A stretch of DNA of 64,000 nucleotides from Elymus sibiricus (Eukaryota > Streptophyta > Magnoliopsida > Poales > Poaceae). The position numbers and the translations under genes were made by a program. This document shows, one piece after another, positions 50,301-61,991 of the stretch. The DNA is taken from the NCBI GenBank assembly GCA_039707655.1, contig CM077665.1:447329531-447393530 (forward strand), in the 5' to 3' direction. The notes beneath the pieces were generated by a model. The model worked only from the letters and a program-made list of their open reading frames with translations, was not told the DNA's origin and made no database searches. Each line of letters begins with the position of its first letter. Position 1 is the first letter of the stretch.

Positions 50301-51129
50301 TTGTCCAGTTTGTACACGAAGTGCATCCAGTTTTTCCCATAACCCTCTCAACTTTTTAGCACATGCTATGTGGGTGAAATTATGATACCATGCCAATTTT
50401 CAACCATTTCAGAGTTCATTTGCAGTGCTTTTCAATCTCAGGGTTATCTTAGCTCAAAATAAATCATGAAATGCATGAAAAATAGCAAATGAAGTCAGAA
50501 AAGGGTTGAAAAGTGATGACGTGGCTTTGAATGGTGCATATTGAATGCAGAAAAAGTCTTGAGTTAAAATATGTTAAAAAATGCAATCCCTTTGTAATAG
50601 ACGAGTTTTCGTCCGAAACCCTGATACTTCGAAGGAGATTGTCCAGTTTGTACACGAAGTGCATCCAGTTTTTCCCATAACCCTCTCAACTTTTTAGCAC
50701 ATGCTATGTGGGTGAAATTATGATACCATGCCAATTTTCAACCATTTCAGAGTTCATTTGCAGTGCTTTTCAATCTCAGGGTTATCTTAGCTCAAAATAA
50801 ATCATGAAATGCATGAAAAATAGCAAATGAAGTCAGAAAAGGGTTGAAAAGTGATGACGTGGCTTTGAATGGTGCATATTGAATGCAGAAAAAGTCTTGA
50901 GTTAAAATATGTTAAAAAATGCAATCCCTTTGTAATAGACGAGTTTTCGTCCGAAACCCTGATACTTCGAAGGAGATTGTCCAGTTTGTACACGAAGTGC
51001 ATCCAGTTTTTCCCGTAACCCTCTCAACTTTTTAGCACATGCTATGTGGGTGAAATTATGATACCATGCCAATTTTCAACCATTTCAGAGTTCATTTGCA
51101 GTGCTTTTCAATCTCAGGGTCATCTTAGC
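47398..51129 (+). repeat. Large duplicated block, first copy (11 monomers, 3732 bp)
   Basis: The order is D47398 B47737 C48077 C48416 D48755 A49094 B49434 A'49774 B50114 C50454 C50792. Private marks are GAAAAGGATTG (near 48122), CACGATGTACATCC (near 49296), ATGTGACTTTTAATGG (near 49499), AATATGATTAAAAAT (near 49548) and a one-T loss in ATATGTTAAAAAATGC in the last two monomers (338 bp each). The final C monomer is doubled relative to the second copy. Confidence 0.92.
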
Positions 51130-54100
51130 TCAAAATAAATCATCAAATGCATGAAAAATAGCAAATGATGTCAGAAAAGGGTTGAAAAGTGATGATGTGG
51201 CTTTGAATGGTGCATATTGAATGCAGAAAAAGTCTTGAGCTAAAATATGTTTAAAAATGAAATCCCTTTTGTAATAGACGAGTTTTCGTTCGAAACCCTG
51301 ATACTTCGAAGGAGATTGTCCAGTTTGTACACGAAGTACATCCAGTTTTTCCCGTAACCCTCTCAACTTTTTAGCACATGCTATGTGGGTGAAATTATGA
51401 TACCATGCCAATTTTCAACCATTTCAGAGTTCATTTGCAGTGCTTTTCAATCTCAGGGTCATCTTAGCTCAAAATAAATCATGAAATGCATGAAAAATAG
51501 CAAATGAAGTCAGAAAAGGGTTGAAAAGTGATGATGTGGCTTTGAATGGTGCATATTGAATGCAGAAAAAGTCTTGAGTTAAAATATGTTTAAAAATATG
51601 AAATCCCTTTGTAATAGACGAGTTTTCGTCCGAAACCCTGATACTTCGAAGGAGATTGTCCAGTTTGTACACGAAGTGCATCCAGTTTTTCCCGTAACCC
51701 TCTCAACTTTTTCGCACATGCTATGTGGGTGAAATTATGATACCATGCCAATTTTCAACCATTTCAGAGTTCATTTGCAGTGCTTTTCAATCTCAGGGTT
51801 ATCTTAGCTCAAAATAAATCATGAAATGCATGAAAAATAGCAAATGAAGTCAGAAAAGGATTGAAAAGTGATGACGTGGCTTTGAATGGTGCATATTGAA
51901 TGCAGAAAAAGTCTTGAGTTAAAATATGTTTAAAAAATGCAATCCCTTTGTAATAGACGAGTTTTCGTCCGAAACCCTGATACTTCGAAGGAGATTGTCC
52001 AGTTTGTACACGAAGTGCATCCAGTTTTTCCCATAACCCTCTCAACTTTTTAGCACATGCTATGTGGGTGAAATTATGATACCATGCCAATTTTCAACCA
52101 TTTCAGAGTTCATTTGCAGTGCTTTTCAATCTCAGGGTTATCTTAGCTCAAAATAAATCATGAAATGCATGAAAAATAGCAAATGAAGTCAGAAAAGGGT
52201 TGAAAAGTGATGACGTGGCTTTGAATGGTGCATATTGAATGCAGAAAAAGTCTTGAGTTAAAATATGTTTAAAAAATGCAATCCCTTTGTAATAGACGAG
52301 TTTTCGTCCGAAACCCTGATACTTCGAAGGAGATTGTCCAGTTTGTACACGAAGTGCATCCAGTTTTTCCCGTAACCCTCTCAACTTTTTAGCACATGCT
52401 ATGTGGGTGAAATTATGATACCATGCCAATTTTCAACCATTTCAGAGTTCATTTGCAGTGCTTTTCAATCTCAGGGTCATCTTAGCTCAAAATAAATCAT
52501 CAAATGCATGAAAAATAGCAAATGATGTCAGAAAAGGGTTGAAAAGTGATGATGTGGCTTTGAATGGTGCATATTGAATGCAGAAAAAGTCTTGAGCTAA
52601 AATATGTTTAAAAATGAAATCCCTTTTGTAATAGACGAGTTTTCGTTCGAAACCCTGATACTTCGAAGGAGATTGTCCAGTTTGTACACGAAGTACATCC
52701 AGTTTTTCCCGTAACCCTCTCAACTTTTTAGCACATGCTATGTGGGTGAAATTATGATACCATGCCAATTTTCAACCATTTCAGAGTTCATTTGCAGTGC
52801 TTTTCAATCTCAGGGTCATCTTAGCTCAAAATAAATCATGAAATGCATGAAAAATAGCAAATGAAGTCAGAAAAGGGTTGAAAAGTGATGATGTGGCTTT
52901 GAATGGTGCATATTGAATGCAGAAAAAGTCTTGAGTTAAAATATGTTTAAAAATATGAAATCCCTTTGTAATAGACATGTTTTCGTCCGAAACCCTCATA
53001 CTTCGAAGGAGATTGTCCAGTTTCTACACGATGTACATCCAGTTTTTCCCGTAACCCTCTCAACTTTTTAGCACATGCTATGTGGGTGAAATTATGATAC
53101 CATCCCAATTTTCAACCATTCCAGAGTTCATTTGCAGTGCTTTTCAATCTCAGGGTCATCTTAGCTCAAAATAAATCATGAAATGCATGAAAAATAGCAA
53201 ATGAAGTCAGAAAAGGGTTGAAAAGTGATGATGTGACTTTTAATGGTGCATATTGAATGCAGAAAAAGTCTTGAGTTAAAATATGATTAAAAATATGAAA
53301 TCCCTTTGTAATAGACGAGTTTTCGTCCGAAACCCTGATACTTCGAAGGAGATTGTCCAGTTTGTACACGAAGTGCATCCAGTTTTTCCCGTAACCCTCT
53401 CAACTTTTTCGCACATGCTATGTGGGTGAAATTATGATACCATGCCAATTTTCAACCATTTCAGAGTTCATTTGCAGTTCATTTCAATCTCAGGGTCATC
53501 TTAGCTCAAAATAAATCATGAAATGCATGAAAAATAGCAAATGAAGTCAGAAAAGGGTTGAAAAGTGATGATGTGGCTTTGAATGGTGCATATTGAATGC
53601 AGAAAAAGTCTTGACTTAAAATATGTTTAAAAATATGAAATCCCTTTGTAATAGACATGTTTTCGTCCGAAACCCTAATACTTCGAAGGAGATTGTCCAG
53701 TTTCTACACGAAGTACATCCAGTTTTTCCCGTAACCCTCTCAACTTTTTAGCACATGCTATGTGGGTGAAATTATGATACCATGCCAATTTTCAAAAATT
53801 CCATAGTTCATTTGCAGTGCTTTTCAATCTCAGGGTCATCTTAGCTCAAAATAAATCATGAAATGCATGAAAAATAGCAAATGAAGTCAGAAAAGGGTTG
53901 AAAAGTGATGATGTGGCTTTTAATGGTGCATATTGAATGCAGAAAAAGTCTTGAGTTAAAATATGTTTAAAAATATGAGATCCCTTTGTAATAGACGAGT
54001 TTTCGTCCGAAACCCTGATACTTCGAAGGAGATTGTCCAGTTTGTACACGAAGTGCATCCAGTTTTTCCCATAACCCTCTCAACTTTTTAGCACATGCTA

Positions 54101-54523
54101 TGTGGGTGAAATTATGATACCATGCCAATTTTCAACCATTTCAGAGTTCATTTGCAGTGCTTTTCAATCTCAGGGTTATCTTAGCTCAAAATAAATCATG
54201 AAATGCATGAAAAATAGCAAATGAAGTCAGAAAAGGGTTGAAAAGTGATGACGTGGCTTTGAATGGTGCATATTGAATGCAGAAAAAGTCTTGAGTTAAA
54301 ATATGTTAAAAAATGCAATCCCTTTGTAATAGACGAGTTTTCGTCCGAAACCCTGATACTTCGAAGGAGATTGTCCAGTTTGTACACGAAGTGCATCCAG
54401 TTTTTCCCGTAACCCTCTCAACTTTTTAGCACATGCTATGTGGGTGAAATTATGATACCATGCCAATTTTCAACCATTTCAGAGTTCATTTGCTGTGCTT
54501 TTCAATCTCAGGGTCATCTTAGC
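51130..54523 (+). repeat. Large duplicated block, second copy (10 monomers, 3394 bp)
   Basis: A near-identical direct repeat of 47398-51129, lacking one of the two terminal C monomers. The same private marks recur: GAAAAGGATTG near 51854, CACGATGTACATCC near 53027, ATGTGACTTTTAATGG near 53231, AATATGATTAAAAAT near 53280 and ATATGTTAAAAAATGC near 54301. High identity points to a recent duplication or to an assembly duplication. Confidence 0.92.
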
Positions 54524-55540
54524 TCAAAATAAATCATCAAATGCATTAAAAATAGCAAATGATGTCAGAAAAGGGTTGAAAAGTGATGATGTGGCTTTGA
54601 ATGGTGCATATTGAATGCAGAAAAAGTCTTGAGCTAAAATATGTTTAAAAATGAAATCCCTTTTGTAATAGACGAGTTTTCGTTCGAAACCCTGATACTT
54701 CGAAGGAGATTGTCCAGTTTGTACACGAAGTACATCCAGTTTTTCCCGTAACCCTCTCAACTTTTTAGCACATGCTATGTGGGTGAAATTATGATACCAT
54801 GCCAATTTTCAACCATTTCAGAGTTCATTCGCAGTGCTTTTCAATCTCAGGGTCATCTTAGCTCAAAATAAATCATCAAATGCATGAAAAATAGCAAATG
54901 ATGTCAGAAAAGGGTTGAAAAGTGATGATGTGGCTTTGAATGGTGCATATTGAATGCAGAAAAAGTCTTGAGCTAAAATATGTTTAAAAATGAAATCCCT
55001 TTTGTAATAGACGAGTTTTCGTTCGAAACCCTGATACTTCGAAGGAGATTGTCCAGTTTGTACACGAAGTACATCCAGTTTTTCCCGTAACCCTCTCAAC
55101 TTTTTAGCACATGCTATGTGGGTGAAATTATGATACCATGCCAATTTTCAACCATTTCAGAGTTCATTTGCAGTGCTTTTCAATCTCAGGGTCATCTTAA
55201 CTCAAAATAAATCATCAAATGCATGAAAAATAGCAAATGATGTCAGAAAAGGGTTGAAAAGTGATGACGTGGCTTTGAATGGTGCATATTGAATGCAGAA
55301 AAAGTCTTGAGTTAAAATATGTTTAAAAAATGAAATCCCTTTGTAATAGACGAGTTTTCGTCCGAAACCCTGATACTTCGAAGGAGATTGTCCAGTTTGT
55401 ACACGAAGTGCATCCAGTTTTTCCCGTAACCCTCTCAACTTTTTAGCACATGCTATGTGGGTGAAATTATGATACCATGCCAATTTTCAACCATTTCAGA
55501 GTTCATTTGCAGTGCTTTTCAATCTCAGGGTCATCTTAGC
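54524..55540 (+). repeat. Run of D and D/C hybrid monomers (3 monomers)
   Basis: Two D monomers stand in tandem at 54524 and 54863, followed at 55202 by a hybrid with a D-type head (TCATCAAATGC, GATGTCAG) and a C-type body (GATGACGTGG, AAAAAATGAAATCC). Another D follows at 55541. This is the only place where D monomers are adjacent, so it marks local single-monomer expansion. Confidence 0.86.
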
Positions 55541-57237
55541 TCAAAATAAATCATCAAATGCATGAAAAATAGCAAATGATGTCAGAAAAGGGTTGAAAAG
55601 TGATGATGTGGCTTTGAATGGTGCATATTGAATGCAGAAAAAGTCTTGAGCTAAAATATGTTTAAAATGAAATCCCTTTTGTAATAGACGAGTTTTCGTT
55701 CGAAACCCTGATACTTCGAAGGAGATTGTCCAGTTTGTACACGAAGTACATCCAGTTTTTCCCGTAACCCTCTCAACTTTTTAGCACATGCTATGTGGGT
55801 GAAATTATGATACCATGCCAATTTTCAACCATTTCAGAGTTCATTTGCAATGCTTTTCAATCTCAGGGTCATCTTAGCTCAAAATAAATCATGAAATGCA
55901 TGAAAAATAGCAAATGAAGTCAGAAAAGGGTTGAAAAGTGATGATGTGGCTTTGAATGGTGCATATTGAATGCAGAAAAAGTCTTGAGTTAAAATATGTT
56001 TAAAAATATGAAATCCCTTTGTAATAGACGAGTTTTCGTCCGAAACCCTGATACTTCGAAGGAGATTGTCCAGTTTGTACACGAAGTGCATCCAGTTTTT
56101 CCCGTAACCCTCTCAACTTTTTCGCACATGCTATGTGGGTGAAATTATGATACCATGCCAATTTTCAACCATTTCAGAGTTCATTTGCAGTTCATTTCAA
56201 TCTCAGGGTCATCTTAGCTCAAAATAAATCATGAAATGCATGAAAAATAGCAAATGAAGTCAGAAAAGGGTTGAAAAGTGATGATGTGGCTTTGAATGGT
56301 GCATATTGAATGCAGAAAAAGTCTTGACTTAAAATATGTTTAAAAATATGAAATCCCTTTGTAATAGACATGTTTTCGTCCGAAACCCTAATACTTCGAA
56401 GGAGATTGTCCAGTTTCTACACGAAGTACGTCCAGTTTTTCCCGTAACCCTCTCAACTTTTTAGCACATGCTATGTGGGTGAAATTATGATACCATGCCA
56501 ATTTTCAAAAATTCCATAGTTCATTTGCAGTGCTTTTCAATCTCAGGGTCATCTTAGCTCAAAATAAATCATGAAATGCATGAAAAATAGCAAATGAAGT
56601 CAGAAAAGGGTTGAAAAGTGATGATGTGGCTTTGAATGGTGCATATTGAATGCAGAAAAAGTCTTGAGCTAAAATATGTTTAAAAATATGAGATCCCTTT
56701 GTAATAGACGAGTTTTCGTCCGAAACCCTGATACTTCGAAGGAGATTGTCCAGTTTGTACACGAAGTGCATCCAGTTTTTCCCATAACCCTCTCAACTTT
56801 TTAGCACATGCTATGTGGGTGAAATTATGATACCATGCCAATTTTCAACCATTTCAGAGTTCATTTGCAGTGCTTTTCAATCTCAGGGTTATCTTAGCTC
56901 AAAATAAATCATGAAATGCATGAAAAATAGCAAATGAAGTCAGAAAAGGGTTGAAAAGTGATGACGTGGCTTTGAATGGTGCATATCGAATGCAGAAAAA
57001 GTCTTGAGTTAAAATATTTTTAAAAAATGCAATCCCTTTGTAATAGACGAGTTTTCGTCCGAAACCCTGATACTTCGAAGGAGATTGTCCAGTTTGTACA
57101 CGAAGTGCATCCAGTTTTTCCCGTAACCCTCTCAACTTTTTAGCACATGCTATGTGGGTGAAATTATGATACCATGCCAATTTTCAACCATTTCAGAGTT
57201 CATTTGCAGTGCTTTTCAATCTCAGGGTCATCTTAGC
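55541..57237 (+). repeat. Second five-monomer duplication, first copy (1697 bp)
   Basis: The order is D55541 B55879 A'56219 B56559 C56899. Private marks are TTTGCAATGC (near 55845), GTCTTGAGCTAAAAT inside a B monomer (near 56661), GCATATCGAATGC (near 56981) and AATATTTTTAAAAAATGC (near 57012). The D monomer is one base short (TTTAAAATGAAATCC). Confidence 0.9.
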
Positions 57238-58935
57238 TCAAAATAAATCATCAAATGCATGAAAAATAGCAAATGATGTCAGAAAAGGGTTGAAAAGTGA
57301 TGATGTGGCTTTGAATGGTGCATATTGAATGCAGAAAAAGTCTTGAGCTAAAATATGTTTAAAAATGAAATCCCTTTTGTAATAGACGAGTTTTCGTTCG
57401 AAACCCTGATACTTCGAAGGAGATTGTCCAGTTTGTACACGAAGTACATCCAGTTTTTCCCGTAACCCTCTCAACTTTTTAGCACATGCTATGTGGGTGA
57501 AATTATGATACCATGCCAATTTTCAACCATTTCAGAGTTCATTTGCAATGCTTTTCAATCTCAGGGTCATCTTAGCTCAAAATAAATCATGCAATGCATG
57601 AAAAATAGCAAATGAAGTCAGAAAAGGGTTGAAAAGTGATGATGTGGCTTTGAATGGTGCATATTGAATGCAGAAAAAGTCTTGAGTTAAAATATGTTTA
57701 AAAATATGAAATCCCTTTGTAATAGACGAGTTTTCGTCCGAAACCCTGATACTTCGAAGGAGATTGTCCAGTTTGTACACGAAGTGCATCCAGTTTTTCC
57801 CGTAACCCTCTCAACTTTTTCGCACATGCTATGTGGGTGAAATTATGATACCATGCCAATTTTCAACCATTTCAGAGTTCATTTGCAGTTCATTTCAATC
57901 TCAGGGTCATCTTAGCTCAAAATAAATCATGAAATGCATGAAAAATAGCAAATGAAGTCAGAAAAGGGTTGAAAAGTGATGATGTGGCTTTGAATGGTGC
58001 ATATTGAATGCAGAAAAAGTCTTGACTTAAAATATGTTTAAAAATATGAAATCCCTTTGTAATAGACATGTTTTCGTCCGAAACCCTAATACTTCGAAGG
58101 AGATTGTCCAGTTTCTACACGAAGTACATCCAGTTTTTCCCGTAACCCTCTCAACTTTTTAGCACATGCTATGTGGGTGAAATTATGATACCATGCCAAT
58201 TTTCAAAAATTCCATAGTTCATTTGCAGTGCTTTTCAATCTCAGGGTCATCTTAGCTCAAAATAAATCATGAAATGCATGAAAAATAGCAAATGAAGTCA
58301 GAAAAGGGTTGAAAAGTGATGATGTGGCTTTGAATGGTGCATATTGAATGCAAAAAAAGTCTTGAGCTAAAATATGTTTAAAAATATGAGATCCCTTTGT
58401 AATAGACGAGTTTTCGTCCGAAACCCTGATACTTCGAAGGAGATTGTCCAGTTTGTACACGAAGTGCATCCAGTTTTTCCCATAACCCTCTCAACTTTTT
58501 AGCACATGCTATGTGGGTGAAATTATGATACCATGCCAATTTTCAACCATTTCAGAGTTCATTTGCAGTGCTTTTCAATCTCAGGGTTATCTTAGCTCAA
58601 AATAAATCATGAAATGCATGAAAAATAGCAAATGAAGTCAGAAAAGGGTTGAAAAGTGATGACGTGGCTTTGAATGGTGCATATCGAATGCAGAAAAAGT
58701 CTTGAGTTAAAATATTTTTAAAAAATGCAATCCCTTTGTAATAGACGAGTTTTCGTCCGAAACCCTGATACTTCGAAGGAGATTGTCCAGTTTGTACACG
58801 AAGTGCATCCAGTTTTTCCCGTAACCCTCTCAACTTTTTAGCACATGCTATGTGGGTGAAATTATGATACCATGCCAATTTTCAACCATTTCAGAGTTCA
58901 TTTGCAGTGCTTTTCAATCTCAGGGTCATCTTAGC
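57238..58935 (+). repeat. Second five-monomer duplication, second copy (1698 bp)
   Basis: A direct repeat of 55541-57237 with the same marks at an offset of about 1698 bp: TTTGCAATGC near 57543, GAGCTAAAAT in B near 58364, GCATATCGAATGC near 58679 and AATATTTTTAAAAAATGC near 58710. It has a normal-length D monomer and a private TCATGCAATGCATG near 57587. Confidence 0.9.
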
Positions 58936-61900
58936 TCAAAATAAATCATCAAATGCATGAAAAATAGCAAATGATGTCAGAAAAGGGTTGAAAAGTGATG
59001 ATGTGGCTTTGAATGGTGCATATTGAATGCAGAAAAAGTCTTGAGCTAAAATATGTTTAAAAATGAAATCCCTTTTGTAATAGACGAGTTTTCGTTCGAA
59101 ACCCTGATACTTCGAAGGAGATTGTCCAGTTTGTACACGAAGTACATCCAGTTTTTCCCGTAACCCTCTCAACTTTTTAGCACATGCTATGTGGGTGAAA
59201 TTATGATACCATGCCAATTTTCAACCATTTCAGAGTTCATTTGCAGTGCTTTTCAATCTCAGGGTCATCTTAGCTCAAAATAAATCATGAAATGCATGAA
59301 AAATAGCAAATGAAGTCAGAAAAGGGTTGAAAAGTGATGATGTGGCTTTGAATGGTGCATATTGAATGCAGAAAAAGTCTTGAGTTAAAATATGTTTAAA
59401 AATATGAAATCCCTTTGTAATAGACATGTTTTCGTCCGAAACCCTCATACTTCGAAGGAGATTGTCCAGTTTCTACACGAAGTACATCCAGTTTTTCCCG
59501 TAACCCACTCAACTTTTTAGCACATGCTATGTGGGTGAAATTATGATACCATGCCAATTTTCAACCATTCCAGAGTTCATTTGCAGTGCTTTTCAATCTC
59601 GGGGTCATCTTAGCTCAAAATAAGTCATGAAATGCATGAAAAATAACAAATGAAGTCAGAAAAGGGTTGAAAAGTGATGATGTGGCTTTTAATGGGGCAT
59701 ATTGAATGCAGAAAAAGTCTTGAGTTAAAATATGTTTAAAAATATGAAATCCCTTTGTAATAGACGAGTTTTCGTCCGAAACCCTGATACTTCGAAGGAG
59801 ATTGTCCAGTTTGTGCAACAAGTGCATCCAGTTTTTCCCGTAACCCTCTCAACTTTTTAGCACATGCTATGTGGGTGAAATTATGATACCATGCCAATTT
59901 TCAACCATTCCAGAGTTCATTTGCAGTTCTTTTCAATCTCAGGGTCATCCTAGCTCAAAATAAATCATGAAATGCATGAAAAATAGCAAATGAAGTCAGA
60001 AAAGGGTTGAAATATGATGATGTGGCTTTGAATGGTGCGTATTGAATGCAGAAAATGTCTTGAGTTAAAATATGTTTAAAAAATGAAATCCCTTTGTAAT
60101 AGACGAGTTTTCGTCCGAAACCCTGATACTTCGAAGGAGATTGTCCAGTTTGTACACGAAGTGCATCCAGTTTTTCCCGTAACCCTCTCAACTTTTTCGC
60201 ACATGCTATGTGGGTGAAATTATGATACCATGCCAATTTTCAACCATTTCAGAGTTCATTTGCAGTTCATTTCAATCTCAGGGTCATCTTAGCTCAAAAT
60301 AAATCATGAAATGCATGAAAAATAGCAAATGAAGTCAGAAAAGGGTTGAAAAGTGATGATGTGGCTTTGAATGGTGCATATTGAATGCAGAAAAAGTCTT
60401 GACTTAAAATATGTTTAAAAATATGAAATCCCTTTGTAATAGACATGTTTTCGTCCGAAACCCTAATACTTCGAAGGAGATTGTCCAGTTTCTACACGAA
60501 GTACATCCAGTTTTTCCCGTAACCCTCTCAACTTTTTAGCACATGCTATGTGGGTGAAATTATGATACCATGCCAATTTTCAAAAATTCCATAGTTCATT
60601 TGCAGTGCTTTTCAATCTCAGGGTCATCTTAGCTCAAAATAAATCATGAAATGCATGAAAAATAGCAAATGAAGTCAGAAAAGGGTTGAAAAGTGATGAT
60701 GTGGCTTTTAATGGTGCATATTGAATGCAGAAAAAGTCTTGAGTTAAAATATGTTTAAAAATATGAGATCCCTTTGTAATAGACGAGTTTCGTCCGAAAC
60801 CCTGATACTTCGAAGGAGATTGTCCAGTTTGTACACGAAGTGCATCCAGTTTTTCCCGTAACCCTCTCAACTTTTTCGCACATGCTATGTGGGTGAAATT
60901 ATGATACCATGCCAATTTTCAACCATTTCAGAGTTCATTTGCAGTTCATTTCAATCTCAGGGTCATCTTAGCTCAAAATAAATCATGAAATGCATGAAAA
61001 ATAGCAAATGAAGTCAGAAAAGGGTTGAAAAGTGATGATGTGGCTTTGAATGGTGCATATTGAATGCAGAAAAAGTCTTGACTTAAAATATGTTTAAAAA
61101 TATGAAATCCCTTTGTAATAGACATGTTTTCGTCCGAAACCCTAATACTTCGAAGGAGATTGTCCAGTTTCTACACGAAGTACATCCAGTTTTTCCCGTA
61201 ACCCTCTCAACTTTTTAGCACATGCTATGTGGGTGAAATTATGATACCATGCCAATTTTCAAAAATTCCATAGTTCATTTGCAGTGCTTTTCAATCTCAG
61301 GGTCATCTTAGCTCAAAATAATTCATGAAATGCATGAAAAATAGCAAATGAAGTCAGAAAAGGGTTGAAAAGTGATGATGTGGCTTTTAATGGTGCATAT
61401 TGAATGCAGAAAAAGTCTTGAGTTAAAATATGTTTAAAAATATGAGATCCCTTTGTAATAGACGAGTTTTCGTCCGAAACCCTGATACTTCGAAGGAGAT
61501 TGTCCAGTTTGTACACGAAGTGCATCCAGTTTTTCCCATAACCCTCTCAACTTTTTAGCACATGCTATGTGGGTGAAATTATGATACCATGCCAATTTTC
61601 AACCATTTCAGAGTTCATTTGCAGTGCTTTTCAATCTCAGGGTTATCTTAGCTCAAAATAAATCATGAAATGCATGAAAAATAGCAAATGAAGTCAGAAA
61701 AGGGTTGAAAAGTGATGACGTGGCTTTGAATGGTGCATATTGAATGCAGAAAAAGTCTTGAGTTAAAATATGTTTAAAAAATGCAATCCCTTTGTAATAG
61801 ACGAGTTTTCGTCCGAAACCCTGATACTTCGAAGGAGATTGTCTAGTTTGTACACGAAGTGCATCCAGTTTTTCCCGTAACCCTCTCAACTTTTTAGCAC

Positions 61901-61991
61901 ATGCTATGTGGGTGAAATTATGATACCATGCCAATTTTCAACCATTTCAGAGTTCATTTGCAGTGCTTTTCAATCTCAGGGTCATCTTAGC
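58936..61991 (+). repeat. Mosaic section (9 monomers) with repeated A'-B pairs
   Basis: D58936 A59275 B59615 (m2-like, TTAATGGGGC) C59955 A'60294 B60634 A'60973 B61313 C61653. The first part parallels 45021-46718. The B at 60634 has lost one T (GACGAGTTTCGTCC), which restores the long minus-strand frame by chance. The A'-B pair at 60294-60972 is repeated at 60973-61652. Confidence 0.87.
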
